DNA of 64,000 nt from Burkholderiales bacterium JOSHI_001 (GTDB lineage Bacteria; Pseudomonadota; Gammaproteobacteria; Burkholderiales; Burkholderiaceae_C): assembly GCA_000244995.1 (NCBI GenBank), contig CM001438.1, positions 612,921 to 676,920 on the forward strand, given 5' to 3'. A program made the position numbers and the translations under genes. Shown in pieces: positions 24,624 through 34,255 of this stretch. Under the pieces are notes generated by a model. It had not been told where the DNA came from, did no database searches, and saw nothing but the letters and a program-made list of their open reading frames with translations. The stretch's first letter is position 1. Each line of letters begins with the position of its first letter.

Positions 24624-25588
24624 ACCTCGGCAGCGGCCGAGGCCAACGCGGCGTCGATCATCACCTGGGTGCCGCGGGAGAACTCCAGCGGACAGTCCCA
24701 GGCACCGCCCTCGCGCACCGCGCGGTTGAAGGCGGCCACCTGCAGTTCATAGTGGTTCGCGGCCGGCCAGCGTTCGGTGGTGCAGGTGCTGCCGCGGTGA
24801 AGCTCCAGCCGCGCTTCGCCGAAGACCCGGGCGTTGAAGGGCACCGGCAGGCGCAGCAGGCCGTCGTCGCCATGGAAGGTGACTTCCTGGCGCGGGTGCA
24901 TGCGGATGGCGGTGAAGCTGACGAAATCAGCGTCGCCGAAGCGGGCGTTCAGGTTGGCATACACGTCCACACCGTCTTCCCACTGGATGCGGGCCCGCAG
25001 GTCGCTGGCTTCCAGGCCGGTGGCGAAGCGCGCACTGCCCATCACGTACACGCCGATGTCGCGCAGGCCGCCGCCCCCCATGGCGGCCTGGTTGCGGATG
25101 TTGCCGCTGTCGCGGTTGTTGAACGAGAACGCGCTGTCGATGCGCCACAGGCGCCCGATGGCACCGTCGGCCAGCAACTGGCGCACGCGCTGCCATTGGG
25201 GGTGGTGAACGATCATGAAGGCTTCGGCCACCAGCACGCCCGCTGCGTCGCGCGCGGCGATCAGCGCGTCGAACTCCTCGGCGCGCATGGCCATGGGTTT
25301 TTCGCACAGCACGTGCTTGCCGGCCTGGATGGCCTTCAGCGTCCATTCCACGTGCAGGCTGTTGGGCAGCGGGATGTACACCGCGTCGATGTCCGGGTCG
25401 GCCAGCAGCGCTTCGTAGCTGACGTGCACGCGCAGGCCGGGTGCGAAGGCCCGAAACGGTTCGGCCTTGGCCGGATCGGACGTGGCCACGGCCGCCACCT
25501 GCCCGCCCGGGGCCAGGGCGAGGGCCGGACCCATGTGTTCGCGCGCGAACTTCGCCGCGCCCAGGATGCCCCAACGCAGATCGTTCAT
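24620..25588 (-). CDS. Gfo/Idh/MocA-family NAD(P)-dependent oxidoreductase
   Basis: This 322-residue protein has an N-terminal Rossmann motif 'WGILGAAKFAREHMGPAL', then 'IDAVYIPLPNSLHVEWTLKA' and the diagnostic 'GKHVLCEKPMA' with the cofactor/catalytic lysine. The C-terminal half is the usual alpha/beta dimerisation domain. The family oxidises or reduces sugars, inositols or related polyols. The ATG of 'MNDLRWGIL' lies 2 bases after the stop of the amino-acid transporter ATPase; a TTG two codons earlier is an alternative. Its 3' end abuts the truncated LysR gene. Confidence 0.92.
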   Translation of the reverse strand: MNDLRWGILGAAKFAREHMGPALALAPGGQVAAVATSDPAKAEPFRAFAPGLRVHVSYEALLADPDIDAVYIPLPNSLHVEWTLKAIQAGKHVLCEKPMAMRAEEFDALIAARDAAGVLVAEAFMIVHHPQWQRVRQLLADGAIGRLWRIDSAFSFNNRDSGNIRNQAAMGGGGLRDIGVYVMGSARFATGLEASDLRARIQWEDGVDVYANLNARFGDADFVSFTAIRMHPRQEVTFHGDDGLLRLPVPFNARVFGEARLELHRGSTCTTERWPAANHYELQVAAFNRAVREGGAWDCPLEFSRGTQVMIDAALASAAAEV

Positions 25589-25590
25589 GG

Positions 25591-26337
25591 TCAATGCGCA
25601 ATGCGCCCGATGAAAGCGCGGATGCGCTCGTTGTCCTGCTGGCCGAAAAAGCTTTCCGGCGGCGCGTCGGCCGCCACGCAGCCCTGGTCGATGAACAGCA
25701 CGCGGTCGGCCACTTCGCGCGCGAAGCCCATCTCGTGGGTCACCACCAGCATGGTCATGCCGCTGCGGGCCAGCTGTTTCATCACGTCCAGCACTTCCTT
25801 CACCATCTCGGGGTCCAGCGCCGAGGTGGGTTCGTCGAACAGCATCACCTTGGGCTGCATGGCCAGGCTGCGTGCAATGGCCACGCGTTGCTGCTGCCCG
25901 CCCGACAGTTGGAAGGGGTGCTTGCGCACATGGTCCTTCAGGCCCACGCGTTCCAGCAGTTCCAGCGCGCGCGCATCGGCGTCGGCCGGCGCCATGCGGC
26001 GCACGCGGCGCGGCGCCAGGGTCACGTTTTCCAGCACGCTGAGGTGGGGGAACAGGTTGAACTGCTGGAACACCATGCCCACCTCGGCGCGCAGGCGCTC
26101 CAGCGCCTTGGCGTCGTCATTCACCTCGATGCCGTCCACCACGATGCGGCCGGAATCGTGGGTTTCCAGCCGGTTCAGCATGCGCAGCAGCGTGCTTTTG
26201 CCCGAGCCCGAAGCGCCGAGGATCACGGTCACTTCGCCCGCGTTGAAATGGGTGCTGACGTCCTTCAGCACGTGGTGGGCACCGAAGTGCTTGTTGACCT
26301 TCTCCACCGAAATCAGCGCGGAAGCGGCGGTGGTCAT
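25591..26337 (-). CDS. Polar amino-acid ABC transporter ATP-binding protein
   Basis: This 248-residue ATPase of the GlnQ/HisP type has Walker A 'GASGSGKST', Q-loop '[18 protein letters not shown]', signature 'LSGGQQQR', Walker B '[15 protein letters not shown]' and '[16 protein letters not shown]'. The start is the ATG of '[12 protein letters not shown]', overlapping the permease stop by four bases (ATGA). With the permease and the binding protein it forms a complete importer for a polar amino acid such as Gln, His or Cys. Confidence 0.94.
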   Translation of the reverse strand: MTTAASALISVEKVNKHFGAHHVLKDVSTHFNAGEVTVILGASGSGKSTLLRMLNRLETHDSGRIVVDGIEVNDDAKALERLRAEVGMVFQQFNLFPHLSVLENVTLAPRRVRRMAPADADARALELLERVGLKDHVRKHPFQLSGGQQQRVAIARSLAMQPKVMLFDEPTSALDPEMVKEVLDVMKQLARSGMTMLVVTHEMGFAREVADRVLFIDQGCVAADAPPESFFGQQDNERIRAFIGRIAH

Positions 26338-27137
26338 TGCAGCTTGCCCTCGATGTCGAAGCGGCGTTCGACCGCGTCGGAGATCTGCGTCATCACCGTG
26401 GTCAACAGCAGGTAGATGATGGCCGTGGCCACGAACACCGGCACGGCCTGGAAGGAACTGCTCTTCACCTGCGCGCCGGCGTTGGTGAGTTCCACCACGC
26501 CGATGGTGAAGGCCAGGGAAGAATCCTTCAGCAGCGCGACGATGTTGTTCACCAGCGGCGGCAGCGAAATCTTGAAGGCCTGGGGGAAGGTGATGTCGAT
26601 GAAGGTGTGCCAGCGGCCCAGGCCCAACGAGCGCGCCGCTTCCACCTGGCCCTTGGGCACCGCCATCAGCCCGGCGCGGATGGCCTCGGCGTTGTAGGCG
26701 CCCACGTTCATGGCCAGCGCCAGCGCCGCGGCGGTGAATTCGGACAGGCGCAGCACCGGGTGCACCTCCGGCAGCGCGAAGTAGACGAACAGCACCTGCA
26801 CCAGCAGCGGCGTGCCGCGCATCACCCAGATGTAGAAGCCCGCCAGCCAGCGCAGCGGCGCAACGCGCGACACCTTGCCCAGTGCCGCCAGCACCCCCAG
26901 CAGCACACCGGCCACGCCGGCCACCAGGGTGAGCTGCACCGTCACCAGGGTGCCTTCGGCGAACAACTGGGCGTTCTTGCCGATGGGGTCGGGCGCCCAG
27001 GACAGCGGGATGTGGATCAGCCAGAGGATGGCGATCAGCAGCGCCGACGACAGCGCCATGGTGGCGCTGCTTTTTTTCTGGCGGCTCCAACCCGCGGGCC
27101 ACAAGGCAAGTAGTCTGCTCACTGGGTGCGTTGCCAA
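26334..27137 (-). CDS. Polar amino-acid ABC transporter permease (HisM/GlnP type)
   Basis: This 267-residue membrane protein has about five or six hydrophobic helices. The family segments '[20 protein letters not shown]' and the EAA loop '[20 protein letters not shown]' contact the ATPase. A single permease gene suggests a homodimeric channel. The ~30 N-terminal residues before the first helix are slightly longer than usual, so a later ATG ('[12 protein letters not shown]') is possible. It lies 95 bases after the binding-protein gene. Confidence 0.92.
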   Translation of the reverse strand: MATHPVSRLLALWPAGWSRQKKSSATMALSSALLIAILWLIHIPLSWAPDPIGKNAQLFAEGTLVTVQLTLVAGVAGVLLGVLAALGKVSRVAPLRWLAGFYIWVMRGTPLLVQVLFVYFALPEVHPVLRLSEFTAAALALAMNVGAYNAEAIRAGLMAVPKGQVEAARSLGLGRWHTFIDITFPQAFKISLPPLVNNIVALLKDSSLAFTIGVVELTNAGAQVKSSSFQAVPVFVATAIIYLLLTTVMTQISDAVERRFDIEGKLQ

Positions 27138-27153
27138 TCTTGGTTAGCGTGTC

Positions 27154-27187
27154 CTTGGGCGGATCCGGCTCCGCCGGTCTGCCCAAG
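27154..27187. repeat. Nested stem-loop after the amino-acid binding-protein gene
   Basis: CTTGGGC (27154-27160) pairs with GCCCAAG (27181-27187), and inside them CCGGC pairs with GCCGG around a TCC loop. It lies just downstream of the binding-protein stop and before the permease start. Stem-loops here commonly protect the binding-protein mRNA and lower expression of the membrane subunits. No U-tract is present. Confidence 0.5.
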
Positions 27188-27232
27188 CACCCCCTCGGGG
27201 GGCGGGCCGGGCGCCAGCCCGGACCTGGGGGC

Positions 27233-28012
27233 TCAAGGTTTGCAGCGGATGTCTTCCTTGAAGTACTTCTTGGAGATTTTTTCGTAGCTGCCGTCGGCCT
27301 GGATGGCCGCCAGCGCCTTGTTGATCTCACCGGCCAGCGAGGTGTTGCCCTTGGCCACGGCCGAGGCCACGCGCTCGACGAACAGGAAGTCGCCCATGGA
27401 CAAACCGGCCTTGGCGTCCTTTTCCTGGCTGCTGATGGCCACGAACTTGTCGGTCACCCAGGCGTCCACACGGCCGCTGGCCAGCGCGGCGCGGGCGTCG
27501 GTGTCCTGCGGGAAGTTCTTCACTTCCTTGATGCCGGCCACCTTCTTCACGTTGTCCATGTAGCTGGTGCCGGTCTGCACCGCCACCACCTTGCCGGCCA
27601 GGTCCTTGGCACCCTTGATGGCCGGGTTCTTGGCCACGATGACACCGCCGGTGCAGTAATGCGGCTCGCTGAAGGTGACGGCCTTGGCGCGTTCGTCGGT
27701 GATGCCGTGCGAGGCGATCACCATGTCCCAGCGGTCCTGGCCCAGGCCGGTGAGCAGGGCGTCGAAGCCCAGGGTCTTCCATTCCACCTTCACACCCATC
27801 TTGGCGGCCATGGCCTCGGCCACGTCGATCTCGAAGCCAGTGAGCTTCTTACCTTCGAAGTAGTTGAAGGGCGAGAACTGGCCCTCGGTGGCGATGACGA
27901 TCTTGCCGGCCTTCTTGATGGCGTCGAAGGGCCGGGCCTGGGCCGTGGCGGCCAGGGCCAGCAGGGTGGCGGCCAGGGCGACGCGGCGGGTGGTGGTGCG
28001 CAGGAAGTTCAT
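27233..28012 (-). CDS. Amino-acid ABC transporter substrate-binding protein
   Basis: This 259-residue periplasmic receptor has a Sec signal ('[18 protein letters not shown]') followed by '[20 protein letters not shown]', the SBP family 3 opening, and '[17 protein letters not shown]'. '[20 protein letters not shown]' contains the ligand-binding Arg and Asp conserved in polar amino-acid receptors. The ATG of 'MNFLRTTT' is preferred over one nine codons earlier because AAGGA sits at a suitable distance. It is the first gene of the importer operon, with MarC immediately upstream on the same strand. Confidence 0.93.
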   Translation of the reverse strand: MNFLRTTTRRVALAATLLALAATAQARPFDAIKKAGKIVIATEGQFSPFNYFEGKKLTGFEIDVAEAMAAKMGVKVEWKTLGFDALLTGLGQDRWDMVIASHGITDERAKAVTFSEPHYCTGGVIVAKNPAIKGAKDLAGKVVAVQTGTSYMDNVKKVAGIKEVKNFPQDTDARAALASGRVDAWVTDKFVAISSQEKDAKAGLSMGDFLFVERVASAVAKGNTSLAGEINKALAAIQADGSYEKISKKYFKEDIRCKP

Positions 28013-28028
28013 GGGGGAGGGTCCTTTC

Positions 28029-28625
28029 TCAACGGTCAAAGAAGTATCGCTTCAATCCGGCCAGCATCATCTCCACCGCGATGGCGGTCAACACCAGGCC
28101 CATCAGCTTTTCGATGGCCGACACCACCGACTGCCCCAGCAGCCGGCGCAGCCGGAAGGCGCTCAGCAGCACCGCACCACAGACGCCCAGCGCCAGGGTG
28201 AGTGCACCGACCCAGTGCCACAGGCGCTCGGGCTGGCGCGACGCCAGCAGCAGCACCGTGGCCATGGCCGAGGGCCCGGCCAGCAGCGGCACCGCCAGCG
28301 GGAAGATGAAGGGTTCGCGCTCGGCGTCGTGGGCGTACACGTCGCTGCCGCCCGCAAAGATCATGCGCATGGCGATGATCAGCAGGATCACGCCGCCGGC
28401 CACTTCCAGCGAACGCGGGGACAGGCGCATCAGGGTCAGGAAATGCTGGCCGGCCAGCATGAAGGCCAGCAGCACCACGAAGGCAATGGCGGTCTCGCGC
28501 AGGGCCACGCGGCGGCGGCGCGGCGGCGGCACGCCGTCCAGCACCGAGATGAAGATGGGCAGGCTGCCGAAGGGGTCCAGCACCAAGAGCAGCAAGACCA
28601 GGGCGGACGCGAAGGTGTGGTCCAT
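28029..28625 (-). CDS. MarC-family integral membrane protein
   Basis: This 198-residue protein has six hydrophobic helices. The MarC hallmark 'LLLVLDPFGSLPIF' opens the protein and 'FIFPLAVPLLAGPSAMATV' is the repeated half-motif. The family is widespread, its transport substrate uncertain, and the old link with multiple antibiotic resistance is not supported. It lies 16 bases before the binding-protein gene in the direction of transcription, so the two may share a transcript. Confidence 0.92.
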   Translation of the reverse strand: MDHTFASALVLLLLVLDPFGSLPIFISVLDGVPPPRRRRVALRETAIAFVVLLAFMLAGQHFLTLMRLSPRSLEVAGGVILLIIAMRMIFAGGSDVYAHDAEREPFIFPLAVPLLAGPSAMATVLLLASRQPERLWHWVGALTLALGVCGAVLLSAFRLRRLLGQSVVSAIEKLMGLVLTAIAVEMMLAGLKRYFFDR

Positions 28626-28679
28626 GGGCGCGCGATTGTGCCCGTGCTGCCCCGCGGGTCCTGGCGGGGCAAACCCGGT

Positions 28680-29474
28680 TCAGCCCGGCAACTGCGGCAC
28701 CGCGGCCAGCAGGGCGCGGGTGCAGGGGTGCTGCGGCGCGTTGAAGATCTGGTCGGCGCTGGCGTGTTCCACCACCCGGCCCTGCTGCAGCACCAGCACC
28801 TCGTCGCAGACCAGGTCCACCACCGCCAGGTCGTGGCTGATGAACAGGTAGGCCACACCGAAGCGTTCCTGCAGGTCCTGCATCAGGTTCAGCACCTGGG
28901 CCTGCACCGACACGTCCAGCGCCGACACCGGCTCGTCGGCCACGATGAGTTTCGGCCGGGTGACCAGCGCACGGGCGATGGCAATGCGCTGGCGCTGGCC
29001 GCCGGAAAATTCATGCGGGTACCTGTGCAGGTCGCCCCCGCCCAGGCCCACCGCGTCCAGCACCTCGGCCACGCGCGCGCGCTGCTCGGCCGTGCCCACG
29101 CCGCCTTGCGCGGCCAGGGGTTCGGCCACGCTGCGGGCCACGGTCAGCCGCGGGTCCAGCGAGCCGAAAGGGTCCTGGAACACCATCTGGAAGTTGGCGC
29201 GGGCGCGGCGCAGCGCGGGGGCGCTCAGGCGGTGCAGATCCTGGCCGTCCAGTTCCACCGTGCCGCTGCTGGGCGCTTCCAGCGCCATCACCAGGCGCGC
29301 CAGGGTGCTCTTGCCCGAGCCCGACTCGCCCACCACGCCCAGGCTGCGGCCGGCGGCCAGTGTGAAGTTCACGTCGGCCAGCGCCACCAGTTCGGGCGCG
29401 GGGCGCAGCAAGGCCTGGCGCGGCAGGCGGTAGCGCTTGCCCAGGCCTTGCACCTTCAGCAATGGCACGGTCAT
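28680..29474 (-). CDS. Peptide ABC transporter ATP-binding protein (DppF/OppF type), second transporter
   Basis: This 264-residue ATPase has Walker A 'GESGSGKST', 'FQMVFQDPFGSLDPRLTV', signature 'SGGQRQR' and Walker B 'LIVADEPVSALDVS'. Compared with the first transporter's OppF it is ~60 residues shorter and ends soon after 'PCTRALLAAVPQLPG', lacking the Cys-rich extension. It overlaps the OppD-type gene by four bases. Its cognate permeases are probably those at 35300-37127, separated by three unrelated genes. Confidence 0.9.
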   Translation of the reverse strand: MTVPLLKVQGLGKRYRLPRQALLRPAPELVALADVNFTLAAGRSLGVVGESGSGKSTLARLVMALEAPSSGTVELDGQDLHRLSAPALRRARANFQMVFQDPFGSLDPRLTVARSVAEPLAAQGGVGTAEQRARVAEVLDAVGLGGGDLHRYPHEFSGGQRQRIAIARALVTRPKLIVADEPVSALDVSVQAQVLNLMQDLQERFGVAYLFISHDLAVVDLVCDEVLVLQQGRVVEHASADQIFNAPQHPCTRALLAAVPQLPG

Positions 29475-30481
29475 GCCGTGGCCGCCTCGGCATGGGGGTG
29501 GATGCAGCGCACGCTGTGGTTCGCGCCGAGCGCGGCCAGCGCCGGTGGCGCCGCGCGGCAGTCGGCCTCAGCCCGTGGGCAGCGCGCTGCAAAGGCGCAA
29601 CCCGCGGGCATGTCGGCCAGCGCCGGCACGCGCCCGGGGATGGTGGCGAGCCGGGTGCCGCGGGCCATGCCCAGCAGCGGGCGGGCGGCCAGCAGGGCGC
29701 GGGTGTAAGGGTGGGCGCCGTGGCGCAGCACCTGGGCGGCCGGGCCGCTCTCCACCACCTGGCCGGCGTACATCACCAGCAGGCGCTGCACCCGCTGGGC
29801 CACCAGGGCCAGGTCGTGGCTGATCAGCAGCAGGGCCATGCCGTCCTCGCGCACCAGTTCGGCCATCAGCTGCAGCACCTCGCGCTGCAGGGTGGCGTCC
29901 AGCGCGGTGGTGGGCTCGTCGGCCACCAGCAGGTCCGGCTTGCAGGCCAGGGCCATGGCAATCACCACCCGCTGGCGCTGGCCGCCGGACAGCTGGTGCG
30001 GCCAGGCGTCCAGCCGCTGCGCGGCCTGCGGCAACTGCACCCGCTGCAGCAACTGCAGCGCCGCTTCACGCGCCTGGGTGCGGTTCAGGCCCTGGTGCTG
30101 CCGCAGCGGCTCGGCCACCTGGTCACCAATTTTCTGCAGCGGGTTGAGCGCCGTCATGGGTTCCTGAAACACCATGCCCAGCCGGTCGCCGCGCAGCGCG
30201 CACCAGTCGCGTTCCGGCAGGCCCAGCAGTTCGCGCCCGGCCAGGCGGATGGAGCCCGTCACCACGCTGTCATCAGGAAGAAGTCCCATCAGGGCCAGCG
30301 CGGTGAGGCTCTTGCCGCAGCCCGATTCACCGATCAGCCCCAGCACCTGGCCGCGATGCAGCTCGAAATCCACGCCCCGCAGGGCCGCCAGCGGGGCGCC
30401 CTGGGGCCCGGGCAGGGACACCCGCAGTTGGCGCACGGCCAGCAGCGGGGGGGCAGGGGCGGCCGTGTCGGCGGGGTGCAT
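29471..30481 (-). CDS. Peptide ABC transporter ATP-binding protein (DppD/OppD type), second transporter
   Basis: This 336-residue ATPase has Walker A 'GESGCGKS', signature 'SGGQRQR', Walker B '[12 protein letters not shown]' and the C-terminal OppD motif 'AGCAFAARCPRA'. Its ATG opens the two-gene ATPase unit. The divergent nitronate monooxygenase gene starts 126 bases away, so a bidirectional promoter region is likely at 30482-30607. No binding protein for this transporter occurs in the window. Confidence 0.92.
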   Translation of the reverse strand: MHPADTAAPAPPLLAVRQLRVSLPGPQGAPLAALRGVDFELHRGQVLGLIGESGCGKSLTALALMGLLPDDSVVTGSIRLAGRELLGLPERDWCALRGDRLGMVFQEPMTALNPLQKIGDQVAEPLRQHQGLNRTQAREAALQLLQRVQLPQAAQRLDAWPHQLSGGQRQRVVIAMALACKPDLLVADEPTTALDATLQREVLQLMAELVREDGMALLLISHDLALVAQRVQRLLVMYAGQVVESGPAAQVLRHGAHPYTRALLAARPLLGMARGTRLATIPGRVPALADMPAGCAFAARCPRAEADCRAAPPALAALGANHSVRCIHPHAEAATA

Positions 30482-30607
30482 GGCCGCACGATTGTGCCGC
30501 TGCCCCCGGGGTTACAAGGTTTTCGACAGGATGGGGGTGCAGGATCGCGTAACCTATGGTGCCCGGTGTGCCTGCGCCGGGGCCGGCCTCCCAAACCAAA
30601 GCCCGCG

Positions 30608-31876
30608 ATGAAAAGACTGGACGATTTCCGCATGCGCCTGGGGCGCAATGAACTGGTACCCATCATGATCGGCGGCATGGGGGTGGACATCTCGTCGGCC
30701 GACCTGGCGCTGGAGGCCGCGCGCCTGGGCGGCGTGGGCCACATCTCGGACGCCATGATCAAGACGGTCACCGACCGCCGCTACCAGACCAAGTTCGTCA
30801 AGGCCAAGCAGGCCCAGTACAAGGGCAATGTGTTCCTGCAGGACAAGTCGGCGGTGAAGTTCGACATGGGCCACCTGGCCGAAGCCACCCGGCTGCATGT
30901 GGAAGGCACCATGTCGCGCAAGCGCGGGCCCGGGCTGGTGTTCATCAACTGCATGGAAAAGCTGACGATGAACGCCCCGAAGGAAACCCTGAAGCTGCGC
31001 ATGAGCGCCGCTTTGGACGCGGGCATCGACGGCATCACGCTGGCGGCCGGCTTGCACCTGGGCAGCTTCGCGCTGATTGAAGACCACCCGCGCTTTCGCG
31101 ACGCCAAGTTGGGCATCATCGTCAGTTCCCTGCGCGCGCTGCAGCTGTTCCTGAAGAAGAACAGCCGGCTGAACCGCGCACCCGACTACGTGGTGGTGGA
31201 AGGCCCGCTGGCCGGCGGGCACCTGGGCTTCGGCATGGACTGGGCGCAGTACGACCTGGCCACCATCGTGGCCGAGATCGCCGCCTGGCTGAAGACCGAA
31301 GGGCTGGACATCCCGCTGCTGCCGGCCGGCGGCATCTTCACCGGCAGCGACGCGGTGCGGTTCCTGGAAGCCGGCGCGGCCGGCGTGCAGGTGGCCACGC
31401 GCTTCACGGTCACGCGTGAATGCGGCCTGCCGGACGAGATCAAGCAGGAGTACTTCAAGGCCGGCGCGGACGACATTGAAGTGAACCAGATCTCGCCCAC
31501 CGGCTACCCGATGCGCATGATCAAGTCCAGCCCCGGCATCGGCGACGGCATCCGCCCGAACTGCGAAGCCTATGGCTACCTGCTGGACGCCAATGGCAAG
31601 TGCGCCTATGTGGACGCCTACTACCGCGAACTGGCCGCCCACCCGGGCGAGAAGCACCTGTCGGTGAAGGACAAGACCTGCCTGTGCACCCACATGCGCA
31701 ACTTCGCCATCTGGACCTGCGGCCACACCGCCGCGCAGTTGAAGAACACCTCGCGCCAGCGCGCCGACGGCCAGTGGCAGCTGCTGACGGCCGAGCACGT
31801 CTTCAACGACTACCGCCATTCCACCGACGGCCGGGTGCAACTGCCCGACCTGGAGGCCGTGCCGCTGGCCGGTTGA
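30608..31876 (+). CDS. Nitronate monooxygenase (2-nitropropane dioxygenase family)
   Basis: This 422-residue FMN-dependent TIM-barrel enzyme has 'IMIGGMGVDISSADLALEAARLGGVG' in its N-terminal FMN region, 'EGPLAGGHLGF' and 'LPAGGIFTGSDAVRFLEAGAAGVQVATRF' as phosphate-binding loops. It oxidises alkyl nitronates to carbonyl compounds and nitrite. A Cys-rich C-terminal part ('KTCLCTHMRNFAIWTCG') is an addition relative to minimal enzymes and could bind metal. The start is the ATG of 'MKRLDDFRMRLG'; further upstream the frame is a non-coding shadow of the ATPase gene. The gene stops one base before the end of the convergent GGDEF-EAL gene. Confidence 0.9.
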   Translation: MKRLDDFRMRLGRNELVPIMIGGMGVDISSADLALEAARLGGVGHISDAMIKTVTDRRYQTKFVKAKQAQYKGNVFLQDKSAVKFDMGHLAEATRLHVEGTMSRKRGPGLVFINCMEKLTMNAPKETLKLRMSAALDAGIDGITLAAGLHLGSFALIEDHPRFRDAKLGIIVSSLRALQLFLKKNSRLNRAPDYVVVEGPLAGGHLGFGMDWAQYDLATIVAEIAAWLKTEGLDIPLLPAGGIFTGSDAVRFLEAGAAGVQVATRFTVTRECGLPDEIKQEYFKAGADDIEVNQISPTGYPMRMIKSSPGIGDGIRPNCEAYGYLLDANGKCAYVDAYYRELAAHPGEKHLSVKDKTCLCTHMRNFAIWTCGHTAAQLKNTSRQRADGQWQLLTAEHVFNDYRHSTDGRVQLPDLEAVPLAG

Positions 31877-34237
31877 TCAGGCCGCGCGCGTGGCCCCGGC
31901 GTCATGCCGTGTGGGTGCGCTGGCGTCCTGCACCTGCGCCAGTGCGGCGGCATCGCTGGCCACCAGCGGCGTTGGCAGCAGCGCGGCCAGCGCGTCGGCG
32001 GGCATGGGCCGCGCGAACAGGTAGCCCTGCGCGAAGCGGCAGCCGATGGACTGCAGCAGCGCCACCTGGGCCGGTGTTTCCACGCCCTCGGCCACGCTGG
32101 TCATGCCCAGGTTCTCGATCACGGTGACGGTGGCGTGCATCACCGCCATCACGTCCGGGCTGTTGTGCAGCCCGGCCAGGAAGCTCTTGTCGATCTTCAC
32201 CACGTCGAAGGGGTAGTCGCGCAGGCAGCCCAGGCTGGAGGTGCCGGTGCCGAAGTCGTCCATCGCCAGGCGCACGCCCAGGCCGCGCAGGCGCTGCATC
32301 AGCGCGCGCATCTCGGCCGGTTCATGCATCACCTCGCGCTCGGTCACTTCCAATTGCAGGTGGCCCTTGGGGATGCGGTTCTCGGCCAGCGCTTCCTCCA
32401 CGCGTTCCAGCAGGCGTTCGGGCCGGCCCATCTGCACCCGCGACAGGTTCACGCTGATGGTGGCCGGCGCATGCGCCGGGTGCTGCTGCTGCCAGCGCGA
32501 CCACTGGCGGCAGGCCTCGCGCAGCACCCATTCGCCGATGTCCAGGATCAGCCCCGACTCTTCCGCCACCGGGATGAACTCGGCCGGCGACACCATGCCC
32601 AGTTCGGGGTGTTGCCAGCGCAGCAGCGCCTCGGTGGAAACGATCAGGCCGGTTTCCAGGTCCACGATGGGCTGGTACACCAGGGACAGCTGCCGGCGCT
32701 GCACCGCGTGGCGCAGCGCTTCTTCGATGGTGAGCGCGCGCGCCAGCCGGGTGTGCATGCCCAGGTCGAAGAACACCGCCCGGCCGCGCCCGGTGCGCTT
32801 GGCTTCGTACATGGCGGTGTCGGCATTGCGCAGCAGGGCTTCGGCGTCGGTGTCGGCCGTGCCCATCACGATGCCGATGCTCACCGACGAATGGATTTCC
32901 TTGCCTTTGATGAAGTAGGGCGCGGCAAACGCCTCCAGCAGGCGCTGCGACACACGGTGCGCCTCGTCCACGCGCGCGGCGTCGTTGAGCAGCACCACGA
33001 ATTCGTCGCCGCCAAAGCGCGCCACCAGGTTGCCGTCGTGTTCGGGCCCCACCACGTCGCCCGAACGCAGGGTGCGGCGCAGGCGCAGTGAAATCTCGCG
33101 CAGCAGCAGGTCGCCGGCCTCGTGGCCCAGGCTGTCGTTGACCAGCTTGAAGCGGTCGAAGTCCAGGAAGAACAGCGCGAAGCCGCGCGTTGCGTCGGCG
33201 CGCAGCGCGCGCACCGCGTGCTCCAGCCTTTCCATCAGCAGCGTGCGGTTGGGCAGGCCGGTCAGGCGGTCGGTGCGCGCGGCGTTCAGCAGTTGCTGCT
33301 CCAGCTGGCGACGCTGCTGCACCTGTTCCTGCGAGTTCTGCAGCGCCGCGGCCAGGCGTTCGCGTTCGCCCTGAAGTTCGGCCTGGTGGTCTTCCTGTTC
33401 GGTGGCGTCGGTGAAGCTGGACAGCACGCTGCGCTGGTTGGTCTGGCCATCGATGATGAGCTGGGTGTTCACGCGCAGCCAGCGGCGCAGCAGCTGGTCG
33501 CTGCGGGACTGCGGGATGTCCACCCCCACCAGCTGGTTGCGAAGGGGCTCACGGTGACGCAGGGTGTGGATGGCAGGCAGCTCGTGACCCAGCAAGGTGC
33601 TGCCGTCGCGGGCCAGGGTGCGCCAGCGTGGGTCCAGCCAGGCGCGGCCCAGCAACTGGTCGCGTGTCTGGCCCAGCAGGCGTTCGGCCTCGGGGTTGCA
33701 ATCCACCACGTTGCCATGCCCGTCCTGCACCACGATGCCGGCCGCGGCGTTGTCGATCAGCAGGCGCAGCCGGCGTTCGCGCGCGCGGTCGGTGCTGACG
33801 TTGGCGCCCACCGCCAGGAAGCCCACCAGGGCGCCGGCGGCGTCGTGCCAGGGCTGCACGTCCAGGTCCAGTTGCACCGGCGGCCGCCCGGCCGCCTGGT
33901 GCACCGCCAGCACGCGCGTCGGTGCGCCGCCGCGCACCGCGCGCGCCAGCTGGGCGCGCTGCTGGGGCGTGCTGCCGTTGCCCAGCAGCAGCGACCAGGG
34001 GGCCGGGCTGCCGGCGCGCTGCGCGCTCACCCCGGCGGCGGCGGCCAGGGTGGCGTTGACCCAGCGGGCGTGGCCTTCGGTGTCCACCACCAGCGCGGCG
34101 TGCTGGCTGTGCTGCAGCAGGGCCTGGGCCTGCTGCGCCAGGGCCAGTGTGCCCTGCGCCTTGCCATGCAGCGCGCACCGGCGCGCCGGCCTGGCAGGCC
34201 GGTGTGCAAAGCGGCGGCGCGCAGCGCGAGGCGGCAT
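31877..34237 (-). CDS. PAS-GGDEF-EAL cyclic-di-GMP signalling protein
   Basis: This 786-residue protein has two PAS-like sensor segments (~45-150 and ~155-285), a coiled coil (285-320), GGDEF (320-490, 'ARFGGDEF' intact at 409-413) and EAL (500-760, 'STEALLRW' at 536-538, 'DDFGTGTSSL', 'AEGVETPAQ'). Both catalytic signatures are complete, so synthesis and hydrolysis of c-di-GMP are possible. The inhibitory RxxD site is displaced: 'RSGD' at 391-394 is followed by about ten extra residues before 'ARFGGDEF'. No membrane helix is visible. It is followed after 18 bases by the HDOD gene on the same strand; the latter is transcribed first. Confidence 0.93.
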   Translation of the reverse strand: MPPRAARRRFAHRPARPARRCALHGKAQGTLALAQQAQALLQHSQHAALVVDTEGHARWVNATLAAAAGVSAQRAGSPAPWSLLLGNGSTPQQRAQLARAVRGGAPTRVLAVHQAAGRPPVQLDLDVQPWHDAAGALVGFLAVGANVSTDRARERRLRLLIDNAAAGIVVQDGHGNVVDCNPEAERLLGQTRDQLLGRAWLDPRWRTLARDGSTLLGHELPAIHTLRHREPLRNQLVGVDIPQSRSDQLLRRWLRVNTQLIIDGQTNQRSVLSSFTDATEQEDHQAELQGERERLAAALQNSQEQVQQRRQLEQQLLNAARTDRLTGLPNRTLLMERLEHAVRALRADATRGFALFFLDFDRFKLVNDSLGHEAGDLLLREISLRLRRTLRSGDVVGPEHDGNLVARFGGDEFVVLLNDAARVDEAHRVSQRLLEAFAAPYFIKGKEIHSSVSIGIVMGTADTDAEALLRNADTAMYEAKRTGRGRAVFFDLGMHTRLARALTIEEALRHAVQRRQLSLVYQPIVDLETGLIVSTEALLRWQHPELGMVSPAEFIPVAEESGLILDIGEWVLREACRQWSRWQQQHPAHAPATISVNLSRVQMGRPERLLERVEEALAENRIPKGHLQLEVTEREVMHEPAEMRALMQRLRGLGVRLAMDDFGTGTSSLGCLRDYPFDVVKIDKSFLAGLHNSPDVMAVMHATVTVIENLGMTSVAEGVETPAQVALLQSIGCRFAQGYLFARPMPADALAALLPTPLVASDAAALAQVQDASAPTRHDAGATRAA

Positions 34238-34255
34238 GGTGCGATGCGCCTGCCG

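Noticed and set aside
25591-27330. Apparent 579-residue extension of the amino-acid ATPase
   Set aside because: The first 331 codons are shadow reading of the permease gene; the genuine start is ATG 26337 in an ATGA overlap.
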